DNA from: Actinoplanes oryzae
Lineage (GTDB): Bacteria; Actinomycetota; Actinomycetes; Mycobacteriales; Micromonosporaceae
Assembly: GCF_030757795.1 (NCBI RefSeq)
Contig: NZ_JAUQWH010000069.1
Coordinates: forward strand, 1 to 44,076
Direction: 5' to 3'
Length of the DNA stretch: 44,076 nucleotides
Shown: piece by piece, positions 33,672 through 42,710 of the stretch
Layout of the letters: every line of letters begins with the position of its first letter
Position numbering within the stretch: position 1 is the first letter of the stretch
Made by a program: the position numbers and the translations under genes
Notes under the pieces: model-generated
The model's database searches: none
Told to the model about the DNA's origin: nothing
Seen by the model: the letters and a program-made list of their open reading frames with translations, nothing else

Positions 33672-35684
33672 GTGCCGGTGGAGGTGGGTCCCACGACGAA
33701 CGCCCATGTGCGGCGGGTGCGCCTGCCCAACGATCGGCGCACGCCCGCCGCGGCGCGCGCGCTGGTGCGCTCGGTGCTGGAGGAGGCGGGCCTCGAGCCG
33801 CTGGTCAACGAGGCGCTGCTGCTGACCACCGAGCTGTCCACCAACGCCGTCGTGCACGCCGGCACGGAGCTGGACATCGAGGTCGCCGCGGACGAGACCG
33901 GGCTCACCGTCACGGTCACCGACTTCGCGCCCGGCCCGGTCGAGGAGCTGGCCGTCGGCCCCCGCAACGAGAAATCGGACATCGGCGAGGTCGCCGAGCG
34001 CGGGCGCGGCCTGCTGCTGGTCGACCACTTCGCGAGCCGGTGGGGCACCGTCCACGAGGGCACCGGCAAGGGAGTCTGGTTCCGGCTCGAGCACCGCTCG
34101 GCGACGCCGGTCTCCGCCGCGCTGCCAGTCACCGAGGGCGAGCCGACACCCAGCGTGGGCGAGCTGACCGCGCTGCTCGAGGTCGACCCGTCGCGCACCA
34201 CCGACGAGGGCCTCGCCGACTTCGCCACCGAGCTGCTCGTGCGGCTCGCCCGGCTCTCCGGGGCCAGCGGGGCGGTGGTGCGGCTCGACCGCGGCGACGG
34301 CTCCGGCCGCATGGTGCTGGCCCGGCACGGGCGGGCCCCGCGCGACGACGCGGCCACCATCAAGGTGCCGCTCGCGGTGCACCGGCCGTACGCGGGGGAG
34401 CTCGAGCTCGACGCCTCGCCGGACGGATACGCGCTGCCCCTCGCCATTATCGTCGCCGAGCGGCTCTCGCTGCACCTGGAAAACGACCGCCTGCGCCGCG
34501 CCGACCTGCGCCGCCAGACCTGGCTGACCTTCCTCGCCGAGGCGAGCGAGCTCCTCGCGCAGAGCCTCGACGTCAACCTCACGATGGCGCTGATCCCGCA
34601 GCTCGTGGTGCCGCGCCTGGGCCAGTGGTGCGCGGTGCACACCACGGACGCCTGGGGGCGGCTGCAGCTCGCGGCGGCGACCCACGCGGACGAGGCGGCC
34701 ATCTCCCAGCTGCACGGCACGCTGTCCGAGACCGGCCCCGACTCGATCCTGTCCCGGCTCGAGGAGGCGTCCCGGCTCGGCCAGCAGGTCATGTTCGGCA
34801 CCCCGTCCGAGGGCTTCGCGGTGCCGCTCGTGGCCCGGGGCCAGCGCCTCGGCACGCTCGCGGTCGGCCGCCACCCCAGGCACCGGCACGACGCCGACGA
34901 GGTCGCGGTGCTGGAGGACGTGGCCCGGCGCGCGGCGCTGGCGATCGACAACGCGCGCATCCACGACGAGCGGCGCAAGGTCGCCCGCACGCTGCAGGCC
35001 TCGCTCCTGCCCCCGGCCCTCCCGCACGTGGACGGCGTGGGCTTCGCCGCGGAATATGTCCCGACCGGCTCCGAGGTCGGCGGCGACTTCTACGACGTCG
35101 TCCCGGCCGAGGAGGGCTGGGTGGTGGTCGTCGGCGACGTCTCGGGCAAGGGCGTCCAGGCGGCGACCGTGACGGGCCTGGTCCGCGACGTGATCCGCAT
35201 CCTGGTCGACGACGGCAAGCCGATGACCGAGATCCTCTGCCGGGTCAACCGCACGCTCGTCCAGCGCGGCGGCGGGCGCTACTGCACGCTGGCCATGGCC
35301 TCGGTCACCCGCGACGGCGACGACCTGCGGGTCTGCCTGCACCTGGCCGGGCACGACCGGGCCGTCCTGGTCCGCGCGGACGGCCGCACGTCCTTCGTCG
35401 GCGAGGGCGGCACGGCGCTGGGCCTGCTGGAGACCATCGCCTCCCCCGACGCCGCGGTGACGCTGCGGGCGGGCGACTCGCTGATCTTCTACACCGACGG
35501 CGTCACCGAGCGGCGGCGCGGGCGGGAGCTCTTCGGCACCGCCCGGCTCAAGCAGGCCGCGGAGCCGCTGGCCGGCTATCCGGCGGACGTGATGGCGGCC
35601 CGGCTGCGCTCGACCACGATCAACTTCTCGGTCGAGGAGCCGCGGGACGACATCGCGATCCTGGTGCTGCGCAACGACGGCTGA
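33672..35684 (+). CDS. SpoIIE-type PP2C phosphatase with N-terminal RsbW-like ATPase and GAF domain
   Basis: A 670-residue signalling protein. The N-terminal HATPase_c_2 domain (about 20-145) has the N box NEALLLTTELSTNAVVHA and the G2-like ERGRGLLLVDHFASRWG, as in RsbW anti-sigma kinases. A GAF-like region covers about 285-430. The PP2C/SpoIIE domain covers about 450-668, with metal-binding motifs GGDFYDVV, VVGDVSGKG, LAGHDRAVL, FYTDGVTERR and EPRDDIAILVL. Proteins with both activities can phosphorylate and dephosphorylate STAS antagonists. The GTG at 33672 is preceded by GGAGAGGA at 7 bases. It is divergent from the poly-HAMP kinase; a joint pathway is inferred from position. Confidence 0.92.
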   Translation: MPVEVGPTTNAHVRRVRLPNDRRTPAAARALVRSVLEEAGLEPLVNEALLLTTELSTNAVVHAGTELDIEVAADETGLTVTVTDFAPGPVEELAVGPRNEKSDIGEVAERGRGLLLVDHFASRWGTVHEGTGKGVWFRLEHRSATPVSAALPVTEGEPTPSVGELTALLEVDPSRTTDEGLADFATELLVRLARLSGASGAVVRLDRGDGSGRMVLARHGRAPRDDAATIKVPLAVHRPYAGELELDASPDGYALPLAIIVAERLSLHLENDRLRRADLRRQTWLTFLAEASELLAQSLDVNLTMALIPQLVVPRLGQWCAVHTTDAWGRLQLAAATHADEAAISQLHGTLSETGPDSILSRLEEASRLGQQVMFGTPSEGFAVPLVARGQRLGTLAVGRHPRHRHDADEVAVLEDVARRAALAIDNARIHDERRKVARTLQASLLPPALPHVDGVGFAAEYVPTGSEVGGDFYDVVPAEEGWVVVVGDVSGKGVQAATVTGLVRDVIRILVDDGKPMTEILCRVNRTLVQRGGGRYCTLAMASVTRDGDDLRVCLHLAGHDRAVLVRADGRTSFVGEGGTALGLLETIASPDAAVTLRAGDSLIFYTDGVTERRRGRELFGTARLKQAAEPLAGYPADVMAARLRSTTINFSVEEPRDDIAILVLRNDG

Positions 35685-35716
35685 GTTTTGTCGCACCCCT
35701 CTGGGAGGGTGGTGGC

Positions 35717-36283
35717 ATGGCTCCGGTGACGCAGTACTACACGGCGACCAGCATCGACGGGTACATCGCGGATGCGGACAATTCGCTCGACTGGCTCTTC
35801 GAGGCGGACGGCGACGGCGAGCGCTCCGGGGAGAACCCGTTCGGCGCCTTCTTCGCGCAGGTCGGGGCGTTCGCGATGGGCGCGACGACCTACGAGTGGG
35901 TGCTCGGGCACGAGAAGCTGCTCGACGACCCGGGTAAGTGGCAGACCTACTACGGCGACACCCCGAGCTGGGTCTTCACCCACCGAGAGCTGCCCCGCAT
36001 CCCCGGCGCGGCGATCACGTTCGTGCGGGGCGACGTGCGGCCGGTGCACGAGGCGATGACGGCCGCGGCCGGCGGGAAGAATCTGTGGGTGGTCGGCGGC
36101 GGCGAGCTGGCCGGCGCCTTCGCCGACGCGGGACTGCTCGACGAGCTGATCCTCGGCGTCGCCCCGGTGACGCTCGGGGCGGGCGCGCCGCTGCTTCCCC
36201 GGCGGCTGACGTCGGCCCGGTTGCGGCTGAGCAGCATGCAGCAGGTCGGACAATTCGCTTATCTGCGATATGCGGTGTCCTGA
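35717..36283 (+). CDS. dihydrofolate reductase family protein (RibD C-terminal-like), copy 1
   Basis: A 188-residue protein of the DHFR/RibD-C fold. It begins MAPVTQYYTATSIDGYIAD and has SLDWLFE, GAFAMGATTYEWVL (NADPH-site segment), PSWVFTHREL, LWVVGGGELAGAF (dinucleotide-binding GGG) and LGAGAPLLPRRL. These features mark the large YyaP/YwjB-type group of uncharacterised reductases rather than true folate DHFR. GGGAGG lies 8 bases before the ATG. A paralogue follows 26 bp after the stop (to the chosen start), so the pair arose by tandem duplication. The physiological substrate is unknown. Confidence 0.9.
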   Translation: MAPVTQYYTATSIDGYIADADNSLDWLFEADGDGERSGENPFGAFFAQVGAFAMGATTYEWVLGHEKLLDDPGKWQTYYGDTPSWVFTHRELPRIPGAAITFVRGDVRPVHEAMTAAAGGKNLWVVGGGELAGAFADAGLLDELILGVAPVTLGAGAPLLPRRLTSARLRLSSMQQVGQFAYLRYAVS

Positions 36284-36309
36284 CCTCTGGCATGGTGTTT
36301 GTCGTGGCG

Positions 36310-36936
36310 ATGACTCAGTACTACACGGCGACCAGCATCGACGGATTCACGGCCGATGCGGACGAATCGCTCGACTGGCTCTTCGAGGTCGAGGAGGGCA
36401 TCGACAACCCGTTCGGCGCCTTCTTCTCCAACGTCGGCGCGTTCGCGATGGGCGCCGCCACGTACGAGTGGGTCCTGCGCAACGACAACGTGCTGGACGA
36501 GCCGGAGAACTGGCACGAGATGTACGGCGACGTGCCGTGCTGGGTCTTCACCCACCGCGACCTGCCCCTGGTGCCGGACGCCAACATCTTCATGGTCAGC
36601 GGCGACGTCCGCCGCGTCCACGAGGCCATGATGGTCGCCGCCCAGGGCCGCAACGTGTGGCTCGCCGGCGGCGGTGACCTGGTCGCCGAGTTCACCGACG
36701 CGGGCCTGCTCGACGAGATCGTGCTGGCCGTCGCCCCGGTCATGCTCGGCGCCGGCAAGCCGCTGCTGCCGCGCCGGCTCTCCGGGGAGCAGCTCGCCCT
36801 CACCAACGTGGCGCAGATCGGCCAGTTCGCCTACCTGTCCTACGCGGTCGGCAACATGGCCAAGCTGGGCCGCCACCTGGCCGCCGACGTCCTGAGCCAC
36901 GCCGTCATCCCGCTGGCCCCCTCCACCACCAGCTGA
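36310..36936 (+). CDS. dihydrofolate reductase family protein (RibD C-terminal-like), copy 2
   Basis: A 208-residue paralogue of the preceding gene. It begins MTQYYTATSIDGFTADADESLDWLFE and keeps GAFAMGAATYEWVL, CWVFTHRDL, VWLAGGGDLVAEF and LGAGKPLLPRRL. It differs in having a shorter acidic loop after DWLFE and a C-terminal extension of ~22 residues (MAKLGRHLAADVLSHAVIP). In-frame starts at 36292 (ATG) and 36304 (GTG) also exist; none has a strong Shine-Dalgarno, and 36310 matches the family N-terminus. It is probably co-transcribed with copy 1. Confidence 0.9.
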   Translation: MTQYYTATSIDGFTADADESLDWLFEVEEGIDNPFGAFFSNVGAFAMGAATYEWVLRNDNVLDEPENWHEMYGDVPCWVFTHRDLPLVPDANIFMVSGDVRRVHEAMMVAAQGRNVWLAGGGDLVAEFTDAGLLDEIVLAVAPVMLGAGKPLLPRRLSGEQLALTNVAQIGQFAYLSYAVGNMAKLGRHLAADVLSHAVIPLAPSTTS

Positions 36937-36981
36937 CGGCCCGGCGTCACCTCGGCCGGGCGCGGGCTCGCCGGCCGGGCG

Positions 36982-37018
36982 GCCTCTTCGCGGGCCGGAC
37001 GCGGACGTCCGAAGAGGC
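36982..37018. terminator. nested hairpin in the 36937-37179 intergenic region
   Basis: GCCTCTTCG (36982-36990) pairs with CGAAGAGGC (37010-37018) around 19 bases that include a further short stem (CGGAC/GTCCG). It lies between the convergent reductase and oxidase genes and may stop transcription from either side. The rest of this 243-bp gap is GC-rich and shows nothing I can support as a gene. Confidence 0.5.
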
Positions 37019-37179
37019 AGCCCGGCGGGTCAGCGCGCCACCCTTCGCCGGCACGGGAGCCGTCCGCCGACGCAGAGCAGCGTCCGCTCGGGGCAGGCGC
37101 CGCGCCGGGAAGAGCACCGCGAGCGCACGGATGAGCTGGCGCAGGGCCCAGGTAGCTGTGCCATTACTGGGCGAAGCCC

Positions 37180-38349
37180 TCAGAAGAGGTCCTCCACGCG
37201 GGCCATGTCGATCTGGGAGCTGACCGCCGGCGGCGCATAGAGGGCGACGCAACGCCCGTCGCGCGCCAGCAGCACGCCACGCACGGCGTCGAGGACGCCC
37301 TCCACCCGGCGCGGGGTCATCGTGCCCGGCAGCATGGCGTGCAGGACGCCGCGGACCACGCCGCCGCGGACCGGGACGGGGATGCCGGTGGCGTCGCTCA
37401 GGGCATAGACGGCGGCCTGGAGCGCCTCGAGGGGGGCCGTCACGCGCAGGGCGACGTCGCCCTCGTGGAACGGATAGCGCCCCCACCACGGCGGGGCCGT
37501 CGGCGACACCGCGGCGCCGTCACCCAGCGCCTTCGCCACCTGCTCGGCGCGCTGCGTGGCGGCCGCGGCGTCGCCCTCGACCAGCACGGCGAGGGTGCCG
37601 GGCGGGCGGGAGACCGGGGTGGGCAGGTCGAGCTCGATCGCGCTGGGCCGCACGCCGAGCGCCTGCACCTCGCCGACCAGGGCCGGCACGTCGCGGGCGG
37701 CCGGGACCGGGACGGTCACCCAGCGCCGGGCCTCCGGGAGCGGATGCAGGCGCACGGTGGCCGAGAGCAGGACGCCGTCGATCTCGGCGATGCCCGGGCG
37801 GCCCTCCTCGCCGTCGGACTCGGCCTGGTCGCCGTCGCGTGTCACATAGCTGACGGCGAGGATCTGGGCGGCCGGCGTGCCGAACCGGTAGCGCAACGGG
37901 CCGGACTCGTTGCGGGCGAGCATGCCGCCGAGGGTGGCGGTCGGCGACGGCGGGTCCACGGCGAGACGCTGCCCCCGCAGGGCGAGCGCGGCCCGGACCG
38001 CCTTGAGCGGGGTGCCGGCGCCGATCTCCGCGGTGCCGGCGGCCACGTCGTGGTGCCAGATGCCGTCGAGGCGGCCGGTGTCGAGCAGCAGGTCGACGCC
38101 GCGCGGGGGCACACCCCAGTCCAGCTTGGAGCCCGAGCCGCGGGGGAAGACGGCCAGGCCACGCTCGGCGGCGAGGCCCATCACCCGGACGACGGCACGC
38201 GTGGTGGCCGGCGCCGCGACGAAGCTGGCCAGCCGGCCCGCCACGTGGTCGGTGGCCCGCGCGGGCCGGGCGAAATCGGGACCGCAGATGTCGATCAGCG
38301 CACGGAGCAACGGCTCACGCGCCGGCAAGCCAGGCCGCGTCGAGTCCAT
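37180..38349 (-). CDS. FAD-binding oxidoreductase, GlcE-like (glycolate oxidase subunit type)
   Basis: A 389-residue protein with a PCMH-type FAD-binding domain. The N-terminal half has VFPRGSGSKLDWG, GTAEIGAGTPLKAV, DPPSPTATLGGMLARNESGPLRYRFGTPAAQIL and IAEIDGVLLSATVRLHPLPEA. The C-terminal half is shorter than in full-length D-lactate or glycolate dehydrogenases, as in GlcE subunits. No GlcD or GlcF partner is adjacent, so the exact reaction is open. GGGAGG lies 4 bases before the ATG. It is divergent from oligopeptidase B. Confidence 0.86.
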   Translation of the reverse strand: MDSTRPGLPAREPLLRALIDICGPDFARPARATDHVAGRLASFVAAPATTRAVVRVMGLAAERGLAVFPRGSGSKLDWGVPPRGVDLLLDTGRLDGIWHHDVAAGTAEIGAGTPLKAVRAALALRGQRLAVDPPSPTATLGGMLARNESGPLRYRFGTPAAQILAVSYVTRDGDQAESDGEEGRPGIAEIDGVLLSATVRLHPLPEARRWVTVPVPAARDVPALVGEVQALGVRPSAIELDLPTPVSRPPGTLAVLVEGDAAAATQRAEQVAKALGDGAAVSPTAPPWWGRYPFHEGDVALRVTAPLEALQAAVYALSDATGIPVPVRGGVVRGVLHAMLPGTMTPRRVEGVLDAVRGVLLARDGRCVALYAPPAVSSQIDMARVEDLF

Positions 38350-38477
38350 TCACCCTCCCGCCCCTCCACCCGAGATCGTCCACTCTGGCATATCGTACAC
38401 ATGTTCGAATCGACCGGGGAGACCCGTCCGGCGGACGGCACGCCACGACTCCTGACCGCCCGGTAACGTGGGGCAAC

Positions 38478-40565
38478 GTGACGACCGACATGCCCACGAC
38501 CCCGCCCGCGGTCCGCCAGGTTCCCGCCGACCGCACCTTCCACGGCGACACCGTCACGGACGAGTTCTCCTGGCTCGCCCAGAAGGAGAATCCGGAGACC
38601 ATCGCCTATCTCGAGGCGGAGAACGCGTACACCGAGCAGGCCACCGCCCACCTCGAGCAGCTGCGCACGACGATCTTCGAGGAGATCAAGGGGCGCACGC
38701 AGGAGACCGACCTCTCCGTCCCGCAGCGCAAGGGCGGCTTCTGGTATTACACCCGCACGGTCGAGGGCAAGCAGTACGGCATCCAGTGCCGGGTCGCGGC
38801 CGGGCCGGACGACGTGGACCCGCCGGCGACCGGCGACGGCGCCCCGCTGCCCGGCGAGGAGGTGCTGCTCGACGGCAACGAGCTGGCCGAGGGCAAGGAG
38901 TTCTTCGCGCTGGGGACGTTCGACCTGACGGCGGACGGGACGCGGCTGGCGTACTCGGTGGACTTCGCCGGCGACGAGCGCTTCACCCTGAAGATCAAGG
39001 ACCTGACCAGCGGCGAGACGCTCGCCGACGAGGTGACCGACACGTTCTACGGCAGCGCGTGGTCGGCGGACGGCTCGGAGTTGTTCTACATCACGGTGGA
39101 CGAGGCCTGGCGGCCGTACCGTGTCTGGCGCCACACCGTCGGCAGGCCGGCGGCGGACGACGTGCTGGTCTATGAGGAGAGCGACGAGCGCTTCTGGGTG
39201 GGCGTCGAGCTCACCCGCAGCGAGAAGTTCATCGTGATCGACGCCAACAGCAAGATCACTTCCGAGGTACGCGTCATCGCGGCGGACAATCCCACGGCGG
39301 AGCCCGCGGTGATCCGGGAGCGCGTCCAGGGCGTCGAATACTCGATCGAGCACCACGGACACCGCTTCCTCGTCCTGCACAACGAGAACGCCGAGGACTT
39401 CGCGCTCGCCTACACGTCGGCCGACAACCCCGGCGACTGGGTGGAGCTGATCCCGCACACCCCGGGCACCCGCCTCGAGGGCGTCGACGCCTTCCAGCGC
39501 CACCTCGTCATCTCGCTGCGCCGCGACGGCCTGACCGGGCTGCGCGTGATCGCCGACGGCAGCACCGACAGCTACGACCTCGAGTTCCCCGAGCCGATCT
39601 ACAGCGTGGGGCTGGCCGGCAACCCGGAGTACGACACCAACCTGGTGCGGATCGCGTACACGTCGCTGGTGACGCCCGACTCGGTCTACGACGTCGACCT
39701 CATCACCAACGCGATGGTGCTCCGCAAGCAGAAGCCGGTGCTGGGCGGCTACGACCCGGGCGACTACGAGCAGTTCCGCGAGTGGGGCATCGGCGACGAC
39801 GGGACCCGCGTGCCGATCTCGATCGTCGCGCGCAAGGGCACGCCGCGCGACGGCAAGGCACCCCTGCTCCTGTACGGCTACGGCTCGTACGAGCACAGCG
39901 TCGACCCGTACTTCTCGATCGCCCGCCTGTCGCTCCTGGACCGCGGCATGGTCTTCGCCATCGCGCACGTCCGGGGCGGCGGCGAGATGGGCCGCCGGTG
40001 GTACGAGAGCGGCAAGATGCTCACGAAGAAGAACACGTTCACCGACTTCGTGGCGTGCGCCCGCAGCCTGGTCAGCAAGAAGTGGACCAGCGCCGACAAG
40101 ATCGTGGCGCGCGGCGGCTCGGCCGGCGGCCTGCTCATGGGCGCGGTCGCCAACATCGCCCCGGACGCGTTCGCCGGCATCGTGGCGCAGGTGCCCTTCG
40201 TGGACCCGCTCACCTCGATCCTCGACCCGTCGCTGCCGCTGACGGTGACGGAGTGGGAGGAGTGGGGCAATCCGCTGGAGAGCGCGGACGTGTACTCGTA
40301 CATGAAGTCCTACAGCCCGTACGAGAACGTCGCCAAGCTGAACTACCCCGCCATCCTCGCCGTGACCAGCCTGAACGACACGCGCGTGCTCTACCACGAG
40401 CCGGCCAAGTGGATCGCCCGGCTGCGCGCCACGGCGCCCGACGGGTCCTACCTGCTCAAGACCGAGATGGGCGCCGGGCACGGCGGCCCGAGCGGGCGCT
40501 ACGACTCGTGGAAGGAAGAGGCGTTCGTGATCGCCTGGACCCTCGACCGGGTCGGCCTGGCCTGA
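38478..40565 (+). CDS. ptrB: oligopeptidase B (S9A prolyl oligopeptidase family)
   Basis: A 695-residue cytoplasmic serine peptidase that cleaves short peptides after basic residues. A seven-blade beta-propeller (about 75-400) caps the alpha/beta-hydrolase domain. The catalytic triad is visible: Ser548 in RGGSAGGLLMG, Asp634 in SLNDTRV and His668 in GAGHGGPSGR. The segment LTVTEWEEWGNP, with its Glu pair, is the S1 site that gives oligopeptidase B its Arg/Lys preference, which separates it from prolyl oligopeptidase. The GTG start lacks a Shine-Dalgarno; TAACGT lies 8 bases upstream, so the message may be almost leaderless. A strong hairpin follows. Confidence 0.93.
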   Translation: MTTDMPTTPPAVRQVPADRTFHGDTVTDEFSWLAQKENPETIAYLEAENAYTEQATAHLEQLRTTIFEEIKGRTQETDLSVPQRKGGFWYYTRTVEGKQYGIQCRVAAGPDDVDPPATGDGAPLPGEEVLLDGNELAEGKEFFALGTFDLTADGTRLAYSVDFAGDERFTLKIKDLTSGETLADEVTDTFYGSAWSADGSELFYITVDEAWRPYRVWRHTVGRPAADDVLVYEESDERFWVGVELTRSEKFIVIDANSKITSEVRVIAADNPTAEPAVIRERVQGVEYSIEHHGHRFLVLHNENAEDFALAYTSADNPGDWVELIPHTPGTRLEGVDAFQRHLVISLRRDGLTGLRVIADGSTDSYDLEFPEPIYSVGLAGNPEYDTNLVRIAYTSLVTPDSVYDVDLITNAMVLRKQKPVLGGYDPGDYEQFREWGIGDDGTRVPISIVARKGTPRDGKAPLLLYGYGSYEHSVDPYFSIARLSLLDRGMVFAIAHVRGGGEMGRRWYESGKMLTKKNTFTDFVACARSLVSKKWTSADKIVARGGSAGGLLMGAVANIAPDAFAGIVAQVPFVDPLTSILDPSLPLTVTEWEEWGNPLESADVYSYMKSYSPYENVAKLNYPAILAVTSLNDTRVLYHEPAKWIARLRATAPDGSYLLKTEMGAGHGGPSGRYDSWKEEAFVIAWTLDRVGLA

Positions 40566-40569
40566 CTGC

Positions 40570-40600
40570 CCGTGGCCCGGCCCCCGTGGCCGGGCCACGG
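40570..40600. terminator. 13-bp GC hairpin between convergent ptrB and ABC permease genes
   Basis: CCGTGGCCCGGCC (40570-40582) pairs perfectly with GGCCGGGCCACGG (40588-40600) around the loop CCCGT. It fills the 37-bp gap between the two stops, so it should terminate both transcripts without a T-tract. Confidence 0.8.
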
Positions 40601-40602
40601 CA

Positions 40603-42024
40603 TCACCCCGCGCGCAGCTCGTCGAGGTCGGTGCTCGAGCGCAGCACGAGCAGCCCTGTCCCGGCGGCGACCAGCATCATGAGCAGAGTCCCGCCGCCGA
40701 GCAGGCTCAGTGCCCCCAGCGGAACGTCGACGTCACCCTCCGCCAGGCTTCCGCCCTTGTTGAAGAACTCCGAGGCGGCGAAGCCGGTGACCATCGCCAC
40801 CAGCAACGCGGGCACGAGCGGCGCGAGCACCTGCCACAGCACCGCCTCGGCGAGCGTCTTCGCCGGTACGCCCACCGCGGTCAGCGTGGCATACGCCCGC
40901 CGCCGCGCCACGATTCCCTCGGCCAGCGCGATCAGCGTGCCCACCGCGGAGATCACCACTCCGATGGCCACCGCGATCAGGAACAGGTCGACCCCGCCGG
41001 TGTAGAACCCCTCGTCGGCGGCCGGACCGCCCTCGAGCGGCGACCGCGCGTCGAACATGGCCACGAACCCCGCCCGCACTCCCAGCGCGGCCGCGCCGAC
41101 GACGACCGATGCGAGCAGCGCCGCGAAGGTCCGGCTCCCACTCCACGGATCGGCGATCAGCCGCTTGCCGGCCAGCAGCATCGCCGGTCGCCCGCCGAAG
41201 CGCCGCAGCATTTGCCCGGTCGCGTACGTGATCCAGCCGGCCCCGAGCACCACGCCGATCACGCACAGCAGGGCCCCGATGACCAGCAGAGCGACGAAGG
41301 GCTTGCCGCCGATGGTGAGGCCCACCCAGCCGGGCATCTGGAAGAAGAGGAGCCCGGCGCCGATCACGATGCCCGGCCACGGGAGCGGGCCACGCGAGCG
41401 GGTCCGCCGGGTGACGCCGAGCGGACTGATCACGACCCGGCGCAGCAGGAACGCCCCCGCCAGCCCGGCGACGGCCGGCACCACGAGCAGCAGGCCGATC
41501 ATGGTCAGCGCCGGCGGCAGCACGTCCGTGGGCAGCGCCAGGAGCCCCGCGGCGTTTCGCCGTTCGAGCAGCATCCGCAACAGCAGGTAGACGCCCAGCC
41601 CGGCGACCGAGCCCAGCACCGCCGCGGACACCGTCTCCGCGCTCGCGATGAGCACGGCCTGCCGCGGCGTGGCCCCGGCGAGCCTGATGGCGGCCAGCCG
41701 CCGATCCCGGGCCGGGGCGCCGAGCCGGATGCACTGGCCCGCCAGCACCAGCACGAGCAGCGACAACACGACGAAGACCGCGGCCACCCCGGGACGCAGG
41801 CCCGCCTCATGCAGGTACGGACTGGAGTAGCGCTGGGCTCCCGACGTGCGCAGATAGGTGCCGTCCGGCGCCACGTAGGCCTCGCCGCCGCGGATCGTGA
41901 GCACCGTGGCCGCCGCGAACATCGCCAGCGCGGCGAGGGCGGAGCTGGCGGCGGTCAGCGTCGTACGCAGATGGTCGGTCCTGGTGCCCGCCAGCGCGAG
42001 CCGGACCAGGATGCCGGGCCTCAC
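40603..42024 (-). CDS. FtsX-family ABC transporter permease
   Basis: A 473-residue membrane protein with about ten helices in two FtsX-like units. The first has helices near 25-45 and 85-105, with RLGAPARDRRLAAIRLAGATPRQ between membrane stretches. The second begins around 330 and carries IVARRRAYATLTAVGVPAKT, a coupling-helix-like repeat of the same motif. An extracytoplasmic loop follows the first helix (GGEAYVAPDGTYLRTSG). It works with the ATPase encoded just upstream (GTGA overlap) to move a lipid, peptide or drug out of the membrane; the substrate is unknown. Confidence 0.9.
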   Translation of the reverse strand: MRPGILVRLALAGTRTDHLRTTLTAASSALAALAMFAAATVLTIRGGEAYVAPDGTYLRTSGAQRYSSPYLHEAGLRPGVAAVFVVLSLLVLVLAGQCIRLGAPARDRRLAAIRLAGATPRQAVLIASAETVSAAVLGSVAGLGVYLLLRMLLERRNAAGLLALPTDVLPPALTMIGLLLVVPAVAGLAGAFLLRRVVISPLGVTRRTRSRGPLPWPGIVIGAGLLFFQMPGWVGLTIGGKPFVALLVIGALLCVIGVVLGAGWITYATGQMLRRFGGRPAMLLAGKRLIADPWSGSRTFAALLASVVVGAAALGVRAGFVAMFDARSPLEGGPAADEGFYTGGVDLFLIAVAIGVVISAVGTLIALAEGIVARRRAYATLTAVGVPAKTLAEAVLWQVLAPLVPALLVAMVTGFAASEFFNKGGSLAEGDVDVPLGALSLLGGGTLLMMLVAAGTGLLVLRSSTDLDELRAG

Positions 42025-42710
42025 GCGGACATCCGCAGGCCGAGGCCGCTCGCGTCCACCACACCGTCGCGCAGGGCAACTTCCCGATCCGCGTACGCGG
42101 CGATCTGGCTGTCGTGCGTGACCAGGACGACCGCCATCCCCCGCTCCCGTGCCACTCCGACGATCTCGGTGAGCACCCGTTCCCTGGCGAGCACGTCGAG
42201 CGCTCCGGTCGGCTCGTCGGCGAAGAGCACCTGCGGCTCACTCACCATGGCCCGGGCGACGGCGACGCGCTGCTGCTGACCGCCCGACAGCGTGCCGGGC
42301 AGCTTGTCCGCGAGATCGGCGACACCGAACCGCCCCAGCCAGCTCTCCGCCGTGGCCCGGGCCTGCTTGCGCGGGGCGCCACCGAGCAGCAGCGGCAGGG
42401 CGACGTTCTCCCCGGCGGTCAGCTCCGGCACGAGCTGGCCGAACTGGAAGAGCACTCCGAAGTCCGTACGCCGCAGCCGCGACCGCGCCGCCTCCGACCA
42501 CAGCGCGATGTCCTGGTCCCGGTAGCGCACCTCCCCCGCGTCGACCCGCAGGATCCCGGCGAGGCAGTGCAGCAGCGTCGACTTGCCGCAGCCGCTCGGC
42601 CCTGTGACGGCGACGACCTCGCCCGCCGCGATCTCGATGTCGACGCCGCGCAGGGCGGGGGTGGGCCCGTACGCGTGGTGCAGCGCGGTGCCACTGATCA
42701 GGGCGGTCAT
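42021..42710 (-). CDS. ABC transporter ATP-binding protein (MacB/LolD type)
   Basis: A 229-residue ATPase subunit. Walker A is GPSGCGKST (about 35-43), the Q loop is LFQFGQLVPELTAGENVALPL, the signature is LSGGQQQRVAVARA, Walker B is VLFADEPTGALD and the switch His is in VLVTHD. This is the MacB/LolD pattern that pairs with FtsX-like permeases. The ATG at 42710 overlaps the padR stop (ATGA) and the 3' end overlaps the permease start (GTGA). The three genes form one coupled operon. Confidence 0.94.
   Translation of the reverse strand: MTALISGTALHHAYGPTPALRGVDIEIAAGEVVAVTGPSGCGKSTLLHCLAGILRVDAGEVRYRDQDIALWSEAARSRLRRTDFGVLFQFGQLVPELTAGENVALPLLLGGAPRKQARATAESWLGRFGVADLADKLPGTLSGGQQQRVAVARAMVSEPQVLFADEPTGALDVLARERVLTEIVGVARERGMAVVLVTHDSQIAAYADREVALRDGVVDASGLGLRMSA

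Noticed and set aside
36947..37179. A possible short basic minus-strand gene between the reductases and the GlcE-like gene
   Set aside because: The frame continues from inside the oxidase gene as a shadow, has no convincing start or Shine-Dalgarno in the gap, and is Arg/Pro low complexity.
38398..38420. A T-loop-like GTTCGAATC suggesting a tRNA
   Set aside because: No acceptor stem, anticodon arm or D-arm can be folded around it. The similar TTCGAATCC at about 6514 lies inside the helicase coding region.
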